Both the position numbers and the translations under genes were made by a program. From contig OX439043.1 in NCBI GenBank assembly GCA_949317995.1, forward strand, positions 42,103,560 through 42,167,559: a DNA stretch of 64,000 nucleotides. The letters run 5' to 3'. The DNA is from Acholoe squamosa. Lineage: Eukaryota > Annelida > Polychaeta > Phyllodocida > Polynoidae. The notes under the pieces were generated by a model, which had not been told where the DNA came from, made no database searches, and was given only the letters and a program-made list of their open reading frames with translations. Numbering within the stretch: the stretch's first letter is position 1; every line of letters begins with the position of its first letter. Below, in pieces: positions 43,211 to 54,887 of this stretch.

Positions 43211-45247
43211 CTGACAGCAGCTAACACTGCCGTCCACCATGAGGAATGCCTGTAATTGATCCTGTACCTTGCGCTGTCTCTCTGGTTACTGCAGGGGTGT
43301 GTATGTTGAGAGGATGTGAAGACTTTAGGTCATTGGTCTGAGTAGTTATGGGTGGGAGGTGTCAGTACCAGGTAGTTTAAGATATTTGGGAATGATCCAA
43401 AAAGATATAGGGCACTCCCCTTTAAATCCCTCCTTTTCCAAATCATAGATCCACCACTCCCCACAGTGATGTATTTTGACAGGAACACAGACCCCTCTCT
43501 ACTGCAAATGAAGCTGCTTTACAAAAGGGCATTCTGAGTTTCCCTAAGCACAAAATCTTTAAAGTTAGTTGTCGAATATTGGATAGGGTTGTGGTGAGCA
43601 ACAATGTGGGGAGACAGAGTATTGTATAACTATGAAGGCGTGGGTGGACCGATAAGAAAGGGGGTGGATAAAAGCAGTCCTTCCATGTTTTCACTATTCA
43701 CAAATCACCCCATAATCCCCTCACTCACCTTGCAACCATTTTATTCTGCGGCTACCTGCACAGTCTCCCCCATCACACAGTCAGCTCCCAGCATCAGGAT
43801 CGTTTCCCAATAGGGAGATTTAGCAACCACTGCATACTAGTATGTCACCCCTAGCTCCTTTAACACAGACGTACCAATGCTGTACATCTGCATTGGATTG
43901 TCCATGTAGTGGTTGCCAAACCTCACTATTATTACGCCCTTAGATCTCACAAATCTGGTTTCACTACCCCCTTCCTCCCATCCGGAAAATCTTGAAATTC
44001 TAGAGGGGGTAAAATATAGCCCCCCCCCCTCTCAATATAATAGTTGCCCATGCCCCCCCCCCCGATCCTGGTTCCACTAGGCTTGTGGTAGTGGGGGGGG
44101 GGAGCTATGGGGGGCTGCCTGGAGTATACTTGGACCTACAGGGGCGCCACCTGGAGGAACTTTGACCTACTGGCCTCATTAGTCACTGCCATGGGCGCAA
44201 CTGTATCGTTTATTGGAGATGCCCTTAGCATCTCCATTGTATTCACATGGGAGGTCGATTGCACACCAAATCGGACAGTCCAATAACCCTTGAGTCGACC
44301 TGTGCAATAGTAAATTACCTTATTTGATAATTTCTGTATAGAAATTTAGCCAAATTACAACTGTTTTATATTGCTTATATGGACACATTATTCATCTTAA
44401 TTTTGAAAGTGTATACAAAGCTTCATTTTACTATTTTGTCATATTTTGTTGGTTCATTTTGTTCTTATAAGACTAGTCGTAACAGGGTGATACTACCCTC
44501 CTTGCTAAGGTCATTTCAGTTAGCTGAGAAAGCTACCCACTCAGATCTCGCCTACAGAGAGGCTACAGCTTGCTCTCCCTGCCTACAGTTCTCACCCTCC
44601 TCCTAATCACCTCGTAATAGTATACTGTCAGACCCCCCCCCCCCCCCCCCCGCACCACCCAGCACCCAATCACCTCATAATAGGGGTGGGTATTGGTGGG
44701 ACACATAAACTTATGCCTGATACATGGTCACTTTAACCATTTAGAAGGATCGCTACATGCAAGCCACCCACATGCATGCATCCATTAACCCACGAAAGGC
44801 CACCTACATATATATATATATATGTACACATAAGTATGATGCACCTTATTATATTAGGAGTAGGCGTCCACACACGTGCCTGGGGAGTGTCCGGTTGTCT
44901 GCCTGACTGTAATTAACCCACTAAAGGCCACCTACATATATATACCTTCACACAGTGTCCAGCCGGTCTCTGTGTGTGTGTGAGGGGGAGGGGGTACATA
45001 TAGGTCCTCTATATACCGATATTGCAGGATGTACAATGTGTGCAGCCCTTTCTTGAGCTGATTTCCAGCATGCTACACTGATAGCTATCAGAGAGCACTT
45101 GTACCCAAATAACTCAGGACTGAATATATCAAGGCCTTTTCACCTCTCCGTTCTATGGTGTTTAATTGAAAATGTTGACGTCATTCTGTGTTTTAAATTG
45201 TGTTTTAATGTGTGTTTTTATTATTCTATGGTCTTAGACATGCATGT
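43211..45247. other. Spacer between the satellite-bearing arms, first half
   Basis: No gene is recognised. C- and G-runs occur at 44,022-44,062, 44,092-44,102 and 44,633-44,652. A duplicated AACCCAC.AAAGGCCACCTA with short TA runs occurs at 44,790 and 44,915. A fragment at about 43,415-43,460 resembles the right end of the hAT-like MITEs. Confidence 0.5.
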
Positions 45248-47012
45248 AGCATTGATGCACAGTTAACCCTTTATGGATAGCATGATCCATTGATGCACAG
45301 TTAACCCTTTATGGATAGCATGATGCATTGATGCACATTAACCCTTTATGGATAGCATGATACATTGATGCACAGTTAACCCTTTATGGATAGCATGATA
45401 CATTGATGCACAGTTAACCCTTTATGGATAGCATGATACATTGATGCACAGTTAACCCTTTATGGATAGCATGATGCATTGATGCAGTTAACCCTTTATG
45501 GAAAGCATGATGCATTGATGCACAGTTAACCCTTTATGGATAGCATGATGCATTGATGCACAGTTAACCCTTTATGGATAGCATGATGCACATTTAACCC
45601 TTTATGAATGGCATGATGCATTGATGCACATTTAACCCTTTATGAATGGCATGATGCATTGATACACAGTTAACCCTTTATGAATGGCATGATGCATTGT
45701 TGCACATTTAACCCTTTATGAATGGCATGATGCATTGATGCACATTTAACCCTTTATGAATGGCATGATGCATTGATACACAGTTAACCCTTTATGAATG
45801 GCATGATGCATTGATGCACATTTAACCCTTTATGAATGGCATGATGCATTAATTCACTTTAAGCCTTTATGAATAGCATGTAGCATTGATGCACAGTTAA
45901 CCCTTTATGGATAGCATGATACATTGATGCACAGTTAACCCTTTATGAATGGCATGATGCATTGATGCACATTTAACCCTTTATGAATGGCATGATGCAT
46001 TGATTCACTTTAACCCTTTATGAATGGCATGATGCATTGATTCACTTTAAGCCTTTATGAATGGCATGTAGCATTGATGCACAGTTAAACCTTTATGGAT
46101 AGCATGATGCATTGATGCACAGTTAACCCTTTATGAATGGCATAATGCATTGATTCACTTTAAGCCTTTATGAATGGCATGTAGCATTGATGCACAGTTA
46201 ACCCTTTATGAATGGCATGATGCATTGATGTACTTTAACCCTTCTTGGATAGCATGATGCATTGATGCCCAGTTAACCCTTTATGAATGGCATGATGCAT
46301 TGATACACAGTTAACCCTTTATGAATGGCATGATGCATTGATGCACATTTAAGCCTTTATGAATGGCATGTAGCATTGATGCACAGTTAACCCTTTATGG
46401 ATAGCATGATGCATTGATGCACAATTAACCCTTTATGGATAGCATGATGCATTGATGCACATTAACCCTTTATGGATAGCATGATGCATTGATGCATATT
46501 TAACCCTTTATGAATGGCATGATGCATTGATTCACTTTAACCCTTTATGAATGGCATGATGCATTGATTCACTTTAAGCCTTATGAATGGCATGTAGCAT
46601 TGATGCACAGTTAACCCTTTATGGATAGCATGATGCATTGATGCACAGTTAAGCCTTTATGGATGTTACAAAGCATTGATGCACATTTAACCCTTCATGG
46701 ATAACATGATGCATCGATGCACTTTAACCCTTCATGAATGGCATGATGCATTGATGCACTTTAACCCTTCATGGGTGCCATGATGCATTGATACACAGTT
46801 GACCCTTTATGAATGGCATGATGCATTGATGCACATTTAACCCTTCATGGATAACCTGATGCATTGATGCACTTAACCCTTTATGGATGGCATGATGCAT
46901 TGATACACAGTTAACCCCTTAGGGATAGTATGATGCATTGATGCACAGTCAACCCTTTATTGATAGACAAGGCATTGATGTGCAGTTAACCCTTTTATGG
47001 ATGCCATGATGC
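45248..47012. repeat. 38-bp satellite array 2, about 46 copies
   Basis: The same family and the same strand orientation as array 1, but with mostly CACAGTTAACCCTTTATGG and GAATGGCATGATGCATTGAT variants. The arrays are about 3.3 kb apart and carry different variant sets, so each has been homogenised separately. Confidence 0.96.
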
Positions 47013-47013
47013 A

Positions 47014-47405
47014 TTGTCAACAAATATGTCAGTAATAATGCACTATTTGTCAGCAATTATTCAATTTATGTTAGTAATTACTCCCTTTTTGTCAGTAATT
47101 AGTCCAAATATGTCAGTAATAATGCACTATTTGTCAGCAATTAGTCAATTTATGTTAGTAATTACTTACTTTTTGTCAGTAATTACTCACTTTTTGTCAG
47201 TAATTAGTCCAAATATGTCAGTAATAATGCACTATTTGTCAGCAATTAGTCAATATAATTGTTAGTTATTACTCACTATTTGTTAAAATATATCAGTAAT
47301 AATGCACTATTTGTCAGCAATTAGTCAATACATGTTAGTAATTGCTCATTATTGGTCAGCAGTTCATCAACATATGTCAGTAATCACTCACTATTTGTCA
47401 ATATC
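47014..47405. repeat. GTCAGTAAT-type irregular tandem repeat
   Basis: Words ATATGTCAGTAATAATGCAC, TATTTGTCAGCAATTAGTCA and GTTAGTAATTACT recur at irregular spacing. A small related cluster (TTGTCAGCACTTAG, TTTGTCAGCAATTA) lies near 55,680-55,760. Confidence 0.8.
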
Positions 47406-47495
47406 TGATTGAATATTGAAAATTGAATTGAAAATAGCATTGAAAATTGCATTAAAAACTCGGGTCTTTTAGGTCTTAGACCTAACCTGCTCCAT

Positions 47496-47498
<3 letters not shown>

Positions 47499-47570
<72 letters not shown>
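47499..47570. repeat. (TA)n microsatellite, about 36 units
   Basis: An uninterrupted TA run of about 72 bases. Confidence 0.99.
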
Positions 47571-47580
<10 letters not shown>

Positions 47581-48039
47581 CCTGCACCTGACACAGTTAT
47601 ATATTGAACTTACATTGTCAATTGACATTTGATATTTGACATTGAGGCATCTCCTTAGGACTGAGTCCTTCACCTGTGACATTTTATACTGTAGGCGCTT
47701 GAACAGTCAAGGAAAAATGGCCTGTTGTTTGCAGGCCTAATAGGTGGGGTTTGCTAAATGGGAAGTAGATAAACGAGATTAGTTTATAAGAGTAAATCGC
47801 CTATGGTAAAGGTAGGTGGGTTATTGGTTGGGTGTATTGTACCATGAAGTTTCGAATTCAGAGATATTCTGATAAAAGTTGACGACATTTAGTCCTTTAT
47901 AAACTGATAAAAGAGTATCTGTGTGACATTAAAGGATTGCCAACAACAAATGGTCTATCATGACACAAAGCCATGAACATATTTAAGAGCGTCACTTTAA
48001 TCTAATAGACATTTGTATTAAATTCCCTATGGAGACCCT

Positions 48040-48320
48040 CGGGCCTCCCCAGCCCCAGGCCATCTTTAAAAGGGGTCTATGTCTTGCTTTTCTATCCTCT
48101 CTGAGTGTGGGTGGTGTCCATATGCGCAGGCACTGGCACATATTCATTCCTTGAATCTCCTCTTTCCTGTCCCCTCTTTCTTACATATGTCTGGTGTCCA
48201 TATGCACGGGCACAGGCACATGTATTCCTTTGTGACGTGATGTCTAATGTATTTTTTCCGCCATGAATATGACCTTAGCTGTCGGCTTGGCGTTAAACAA
48301 CCATTACGCACTTACTCACT
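48040..48320 (+). mobile_element. SINE-like element copy A with 14-bp target duplication
   Basis: Begins CGGGCCTCCCCAGCC and ends ACTTACTCACT. CCTATGGAGACCCT is duplicated at 48,026-48,039 and 48,321-48,334. It shares with copies B and C the core TATGACCTTAGCTGTCGG and GGCGTTAAAC. It is longer than B and C (281 bp) because the GGTGTCCATATGC segment with its flank is present twice. No pol III boxes are apparent. Confidence 0.9.
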
Positions 48321-48609
48321 CCTATGGAGACCCTTATACAGAGAGCATGTCCTAGCTCATCAGATATTGGACTGGGTTGCTCTAAACAAACAAGGGAAGC
48401 TTCTCTGAACCAACTTCAGTAAGGCAAACTTAATAACCAGCTAGCTACCAAGGTTTGGGCATACCAGATTCGTAGAAGGCAACAAACTCGGGGTTTCTTG
48501 TGGCTTGGGATGAGCGTGTGGGAAGCTGGTGTCCATATGTACTGGCCCCTCAGTGAACCTCTGTAACTAAAGGTTGTGCTGTGTCTGGCCCTGTCAATGG
48601 GACCAGGCA

Positions 48610-48890
48610 AATAAAAGAATACTTACTATCCTTCTAGAAGAGTAGGAGAATGAAGCCCCGGTAGTGGTTTTCTCCCTCATTCCTCCTCCTCATAGATGTG
48701 ATCATTCATCTCATCGAGTAGGTCATCCATAGATGCGATTACTGCTGTGTTAGGCAAGCAAGGGAAAGACATATGAATACATGTCTAGCTGTTTGGACAA
48801 GCAGCTTTTAAATATCTGTCCAGAAAGAGAAAGAAAGGACTGAATGTCTGATCAATCACAGTGACTCTGCTATCTTTTAAGAAGTATTAG
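48610..48890. repeat. Dispersed repeat hosting a SINE elsewhere
   Basis: Words CTATCCTTCTAGAAGAG, GTTTTCTCCCTCA, GTCATCCATAGATGCGAT and TATCTGTCCAGA recur in order at 54,620-55,010, where SINE copy B splits the repeat, and in part at 54,490-54,590. Probably an older interspersed element. Boundaries are approximate. Confidence 0.65.
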
Positions 48891-49264
48891 TGGAGGTAAA
48901 ATAAACCAAACCAAACCAAATCCAGTACTAGGAAATCGGAACAGCACATTTATAAGCATTGTCCTTTGTTAGTTTCCTCCCTCCCTCCCTCTCACTCTTA
49001 ATCCATTCTTCCATCTGTATCCTTTTCCCTCCCTGCTTCCACTCGACACTGCACCATTACCCACATAATTCTGTACTGCCCACAGAGGCAGTTATCCTCC
49101 TATCCTCCGATCTTGTCACAATACCAACACCCTCAAGTCAGCTGCCCACATGCACCTTCTAACTACATCTGTACTATGTCCTACCATATTACTATTGCCG
49201 ATAGGTATGACCACTCAAAAGGTCTCGCCGAGTAATTAGATCCTCCAGAAGTTGAGCCACTATT

Positions 49265-49430
49265 AGTCGGAAATGGCATCATAATGGAGCACGCAGCATT
49301 CCTGTGGGTTGCAGTTGTGTCGCTGATGGCGGCAGTTATTCTGTATCTGATTGTAGCCCGGACTTGATTGCAAGCTCTGATGACACACCTTCTTGGAATC
49401 CGTTGGGAATGAGGGATCCATCAGTTTACT
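49265..49430. repeat. Dispersed repeat, copy 2 (pair with 36,320-36,490)
   Basis: Direct-orientation counterpart of 36,320-36,490, sharing GAAATGGCATCATAAT and TTGATTGCAAGC. It borders arm 2 just as copy 1 lies shortly before arm 1. Confidence 0.6.
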
Positions 49431-49550
49431 CTGAGCCCATACTCACAGTGGGACACTATGAGCGTAATTTGAATTACATACATAGATCTGAATTGCTATA
49501 CTAAGGGAAGGGGTCTGAGTATACATACTTAGAGGGCATTATGTGAGTTG

Positions 49551-50062
49551 CCATTACATCCACATATGCATAAAGGTTAGACCTATCAATGGGTTTGTGA
49601 TTTAAGGTGCCAAATTCTAAGGATTTTATCTGAGAAGGCTGAGAAGTTTCTAAAGTAAAGTATGAGCGTAATTCAGTTTGCACTCAAGTCATGCTACTTG
49701 CGTAATTCATGACACCAGGTGGTGGCGCTGTGCGTTAGACCACTTATTATGCAACTAGGGCCTATTGGCCCACGTAATGATCAATCACTGTACTAATATG
49801 TTAATTACCTGGATCACGTGGGTGGTCAGCACGTGCAGGAGCATGATTTAACATGTAACAAGCTGCGCTGACCACACACCTAGACTCCAGGCGTACTACC
49901 ATTGCCATTACATCCACATATGCATAAAGGTTAGACCTATCAATGGGTTTGTGATTTAAGGTGCCAAATTCTAAGGATTTTATCTGAGAAGGCGGAGAAT
50001 TTTCTAAAGTATGGGCGTAATTCAGTTTGCACTCAAGTCTTGCTACATGCGTAATTCATGAC
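49551..50062. repeat. Duplicated 160-bp segment flanking a 190-bp element
   Basis: The segment starting GCCATTACATCCACATATGC occurs at 49,551-49,713 and again at 49,904-50,062. The 190-bp element lies exactly between the two copies. Arm 1 has this segment once. Confidence 0.85.
49714..49903. mobile_element. 190-bp repeat element, copy 1
   Basis: Runs from ACCAGGTGGTGGCGCTGTGC to CTCCAGGCGTACTACCATT and is about 94% identical to 51,950-52,139 by eye. GTGGTCAGC and GCTGACCAC inside form a stem. No coding capacity and no clear terminal repeats; the class is unknown. Confidence 0.8.
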
Positions 50063-51009
50063 AGGTTTTGGCGTAATTCTGGACAATTGTATCAGTTCAA
50101 CTCCAATGTTTTAGCTTTACATGGCATATTCCTCTTTCAAAGGTGTGAGAATGGTGCCAACTATTAATAGTAAATTCCCTGCAACTATAAGTCCAGGACA
50201 TCCATCCTCAGGGAAGGAAAACAGACACATGTGATCCAGTACGTGCGTAATTCTCACTTACAGATAGAGTATGAGGGTAATTCTCACACAGGAAGACAAT
50301 ATCTCCAGAAGGTGTGGTTGATTTTGATTTTATTGATTAAAATCATTCATTAGAATTCAATTAAGATATAAACATAGCAGAGGAAAAGATATACTACCTG
50401 GGGGCTCAGCATGGTTCTACAATGAAGTGCAGGCAAACAGATTTCACAGCACTTCATTGGATCGTGATGCTGACCAATGGGAATAACGCACTATCCCATC
50501 AGCAGTTTTCAAAGGGTTAACTATAGTTACCTGTATCCCAGGCTGGAGTGATATGGCCACAAACCTCCCAGCCATCACTTATTTACATGTACCCCTTCCT
50601 GCTGAACCATTGCCTTGGCCTTCACCCTATAATACCCCCAAAGTTTCTAATCTGTTCACAATCATTGCTGGAGTTGAAACTGTTAGCCATATGAAGTTGG
50701 GAGAAGTGGGTGGCTTTACCCCTGAATAGCTTGATGATAGCCCCAGATTCACCTTTTTCAATGGCGGCTTAGCCGCCATCTTGGATTACGTAATGTTACG
50801 TGACATTACGACATATTATGATATAATTATCAATTATGAATCCATAATTCATATTGATATGATTATTAATGTCTCATTAACAGGATATTATATTATTTCT
50901 CATATCACCAAGCAAACCCCATAATAACTGTGTTACCTCATGACAGAGAAGGTTGCGGGTATAGTTTATAGACACACCATTTTACCATTTTTTTATTACT
51001 GCAGCTTTG

Positions 51010-51412
51010 TGATTGATGGTGCAAATGCTGATCACAAAGCTACAGAGGTTGCAAAACAGGAGGCCAAGAATTGTTACAAAGTCCTTCAACATTAAAACCA
51101 GTACAGAGGTCCTCCACACCGGTGTGTTGTTGATAGGCTAGACATCAGACACAAAAACAACTGGCAATCTTTATGTACAAGCAAGCCACAAAACTGGGCC
51201 TAAGGGCCACTGAGACCCAAAGGACCAGAGGTGACGCGAAAATAAAATTCCCCCAGAAGAAACCAAACCTTGAAAAGTTCAAGAAAAGTCCTTATTACAG
51301 GGGTGTCCAATTGTGGAACAGAATTGATTCCAGAGCCCAGAAAGCAAAGACTATCGCAGAATTTAAAACCTTATACAGCAAGTATAACCTTGCCCCAGTC
51401 TTAATTTGCTAA
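51010..51412 (+). pseudogene. LINE reverse transcriptase C-terminal fragment
   Basis: From 51,025 the frame reads MLITKLQRLQNRRPRIVTKS, the typical LQ-x-LQNR segment following the RT domain of CR1/Jockey/RTE-like LINEs. An in-frame TAG at 51,139 ends that piece. A shifted frame from 51,173 continues with YKQATKLGLRAT and FKKSPYYRGVQLWNRID...FKTLYSKY, the usual LINE C-terminus, ending at 51,412. So this is a 5'-truncated, frameshifted LINE 3' end in the insertion block of arm 2. No endonuclease or catalytic RT part is present. The following 51,413-51,850 could be its 3' untranslated part. Confidence 0.8.
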
Positions 51413-51949
51413 CAGCTAAGAATTACACCATGAGTCAATGTTCTCCTGTCTTTGTTTTGCTGGGTCATCATTGACTTATAGCCGCCCATCAACTCTGGTG
51501 ATACACTATGCACCGGTAAGGATACAACTAAATTGAAGTAACGCAAACATATTTCATATTTCACTCTGCTTTGAGCTGACCTGACCTTTCTAAAGAGAGC
51601 TACAGATGCCCCATAGATGTAGAAAATGCCCACACCGCTGGGAAAATAACTACCATGGCATTATCATCACACCTCCACTTCACCTTAACTTATCCAAATA
51701 TCTCCTATCTCACTGTCTGGATGGCATCAGCAGTGCACACTTTTATCTTTATCCTTCCAACCTCCTTCTCCTACTATTCTATATTATTTGAATTCTATCT
51801 GCATTACAAAATTATATATTGAATTTATACTCCAGGAATATACTGTGCGACGATTTAATTGAGGAAATAAAGGTTCAGCAGCCAAGTAAAATCATGAAAA
51901 TGATGTGGTGAAGCTGGAACAAAAATACATAATAGTAAACAAAACACCC

Positions 51950-52139
51950 ACCAGGTGGTGGCGCTGTGCATTAGACCACTTATTATGCAACCAGGGCCCA
52001 TTGGGCCACATAATGACCAATTACTGTACTAATATGTTAATTACCTGGATCACGTGGGTGGCCAGCACGTGCAGGAGCATGATTTAACATGTAACAAGCT
52101 GCGCTGACCACACACTTAGACTCCAGGCATACTACCATT
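51950..52139. mobile_element. 190-bp repeat element, copy 2
   Basis: Second copy of the element at 49,714-49,903 in the same orientation, with about eleven differences. It lies at the junction between the LINE-bearing block and the outer part of arm 2. Confidence 0.8.
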
Positions 52140-53031
52140 AATAAGGCCATCTTCATCCAACTGGACATCACAAGACTCAATTATTCATTCAAAGTAGCCA
52201 TTAAGAGCCTACATTGGTGGTTTTGTTGTAACTGACATTATTGGTGGTCTGAGCAGATAAGAAGTTCCCTAATAATGTACAACAGCAGATGTAGCAATAT
52301 GTTTTTGAGGTCTATAGATCACAATTGGCTAGTCCTGTGAGAGTAGAAATGAAGTCTTCTTGTTGACCAATATTCTTCATCACACTTAAACCCTGTGAAA
52401 GATTTCAGTTATTTCATCATTTGTTATATATTCATTTATGGTCAGTGATGGTGTTGGTGTCATCTTTCACCATTTCATCATGTGACCATTTCATCCCTTT
52501 ATTTGCACAGCTCTCTAACACCGATTTCAGCTTCTTTGTTGTCAGGTCAACTTGATAACTAAAACCATCCTTGACTTTTCTGCTCATCTGTGAGAGTTCT
52601 CTACAGGGAAATGTACTGCTTGATAAAACATTTTTTCTTTGAACTTATGTAATAGGAGCTTTTAGAATTTGAAGGTGTGTTGAACATGGCTTGTAATACT
52701 GTGACAGTATCATAGTAGTAACACAAAATAATGTGGTAGATCTGATGGGGGGGGGGGGGTAAATCATAACAATATCATTCAAGAATGACAGGTTTCTTTG
52801 TGTGAGATTTTACTGAATTACGCTCATACATTATCATAGAATTACTCTCATACCATCAACTGAATTATGCATGTACTCTCCATTTTAACAAAGCTGATTC
52901 ATTGCATTAACTGTATTATGTAAGACAAATATAGGTAAATACATATCTTCTCTGATATCAATCTCATAGCCTATCCAAATTACAGGCTTTAACTCCCTAT
53001 GGTTCTCATGCAATTCAATCAAACAAATATG

Positions 53032-54489
53032 CAACCATTTCACCTGTTGACAGGATCTACGTACGTGTCCCCACTCTGATACTCTGAGAACCTGTGCTGC
53101 TGTTATTCCTCATCGGTTGGTATTAGTGTCCATGTAATAGTGGCTCAGTGGGAATGTGACAGTTTGTGAGCGGTTCTATGAGGCTTAGCAGTTCAGGTCC
53201 CATGTTGAAGCAGTACACCGATGCCCAGAGACGCAACAGAGCTGTTTTATAAATTGACATTGAAACTATCGGTAACTGTAGTACCAACTTTCTTACACTA
53301 CTAGGACGACGATGCTCTTCTGAGCAAGGTTCATGTGCTGTTCATCTGAGAGGAAAGAGGAAAGGGAAATCGAACTGCAATAGTAGGTTGATGCACGCAG
53401 TGTCCCTTACAATATTTATTCAGCCTTACCGATTTTTAATCTTCTGTGAGTTCTCGATCACTTATATTGACCAAAGCTTGGCTGTGAACATAATTGATGG
53501 GATCTACCCTGGTTTTGTGTGCCCAATATGTATATGTAGCAGCAGGTCTCTGACAGCGAATAACGACACAGCCGAGATGCTGCTACGGTAACCCTTCAAG
53601 TCAGTCAACCCATGCAGACTTTTATGTTACACCCTCTACTGTCAGATCATGTATAGGAATAATAATAAAAAAAACACAAACTTCCACACGTTTCGTTGGC
53701 CAACTTAAATCATAGATTCATGAAAATCACATAAGTAATCTCTGGTATACTCTAAAGTCGATGCTCTTGTGCTATGAAAGCTGTCCCTGAGATATAGCTT
53801 ACTGCTGCCATCTTCTTATTTTGAGTACCGGTAGTTCCGAGTTGACCTCCACCCCTCGCTGCATGCAGTGACCCACTGGGTGCTGGATGGGGTTTGCCTG
53901 ACCCCCTCTCCACACTGTATGTAGTGACCACTGGGTGGGGGCGGGCACAGTGTCGGCATGACCCCCTCCACACTCACTGTACGCTGGATTGGCAGTGGCT
54001 CACTGGGTGTGGGGGGGGGGCATAGTGTCTGATGGACCCCATCCCCTCTCTGCATGCAGTCACCACTGGGTGCAGGGGTGAGGCCCTTTGTTGCATGGAC
54101 CTCACAGGGTGGAACAATTTGTGTCCTTCGCCCTTCACAGATACAGACATCACCGTAGGACTGGGTTGGATTAGAGATAGGGGTGATAGCCAAGTGCGCT
54201 AGGGGAAAGCAGACAACGCAGGGCAGTGAAGGGAAGGGATTTTCTCCAGAATGAAGACTGAGCAGATGAAGCTCACCAAAATATTCCAAGGGATGTAGAA
54301 AAATGTGGTTTAGGAGAGACAATAATGATACACAAGAAACCAGAAAATGCTGTGTGTATTATATGCTGAATTTTACTTCTATCGCTGTTAAGTGGGGTCT
54401 TTAATGACTTCAGGTTTCTAGTGACATGAGTTAAGCATGTAGGCAACCGGTGTCCATATGTGCAAGCCCAGGCCTTTTGTTATAGGATT
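53032..54489. other. Intergenic or intronic DNA with a diverged tandem repeat
   Basis: At about 53,840-54,100 a unit of roughly 60-90 bp repeats with strong divergence (CACTGGGTG, CATGACCCCCTC, CTCTGCATGCAGT). Open frames over it follow the repeat. No gene is recognised in the rest. Confidence 0.5.
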
Positions 54490-54694
54490 CCCCTTCGATC
54501 ATTCATCTCAGAGATTCGGTCGTCCATAAATGCGATCACTGCCATAATGGACAAGCAGCATAAGAATACCTGTCTAGCTATGTCAGACAAACAGCTCTGC
54601 CTATAACACCAGGCAAATACCTTTGCTATCCTTCAAGAAGAGCAGGGAACATGCCCGGAAGCAGTTTTCTCCCTCACCCCTCCTAATAGATTTG

Positions 54695-54872
54695 TGGGCT
54701 TCCCTAGCCCACTTAAAAGGGTCTATTTCTCCTCTTGCCTATCCCCTTGGATGTGTGTGGTGCACATATGTGTGGGCACTGACACATTCCTCTGTGAAAT
54801 TGTGTAATGTAGTTCTCACCATGAATATGACCTTAGCTGTCGGAATGGCGTTAAACACCCATTACTCACTCA
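54695..54872 (+). mobile_element. SINE-like element copy B with 15-bp target duplication
   Basis: 178 bp, from TGGGCTTCCCTAGCC to TACTCACTCA. CTCCTAATAGATTTG is duplicated at 54,680-54,694 and 54,873-54,887. It splits a dispersed repeat whose other copy at 48,610 is uninterrupted, so insertion is doubly supported. The core TATGACCTTAGCTGTCGG and GGCGTTAAAC are conserved. Confidence 0.93.
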
Positions 54873-54887
54873 CTCCTAATAGATTTG

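Larger units (their letters stand above)
49446..53031 (-). repeat. Dispersed repeat, minus-oriented copy (arm 2), interrupted
   Basis: The reverse complement of arm 1 (37,233-43,210). It is interrupted by a block at about 50,755-52,139 that holds a LINE fragment and one 190-bp element, and by a 190-bp element with duplicated flank at 49,714-50,062. It lacks the CAGTA-rich element, the MITE at 38,863 and the satellite block of arm 1, so all three arrived in arm 1 after the copies separated, or were lost from arm 2. Confidence 0.85.

Noticed and set aside
39815-47012. CRISPR-like array
   Set aside because: Units are contiguous 38-bp satellites without spacers, in a eukaryotic context.
53816-54322. 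Minus-strand 168-residue frame with PPPTPSEPLP segments
   Set aside because: It tracks a diverged tandem repeat; no domain and no splice or start support.
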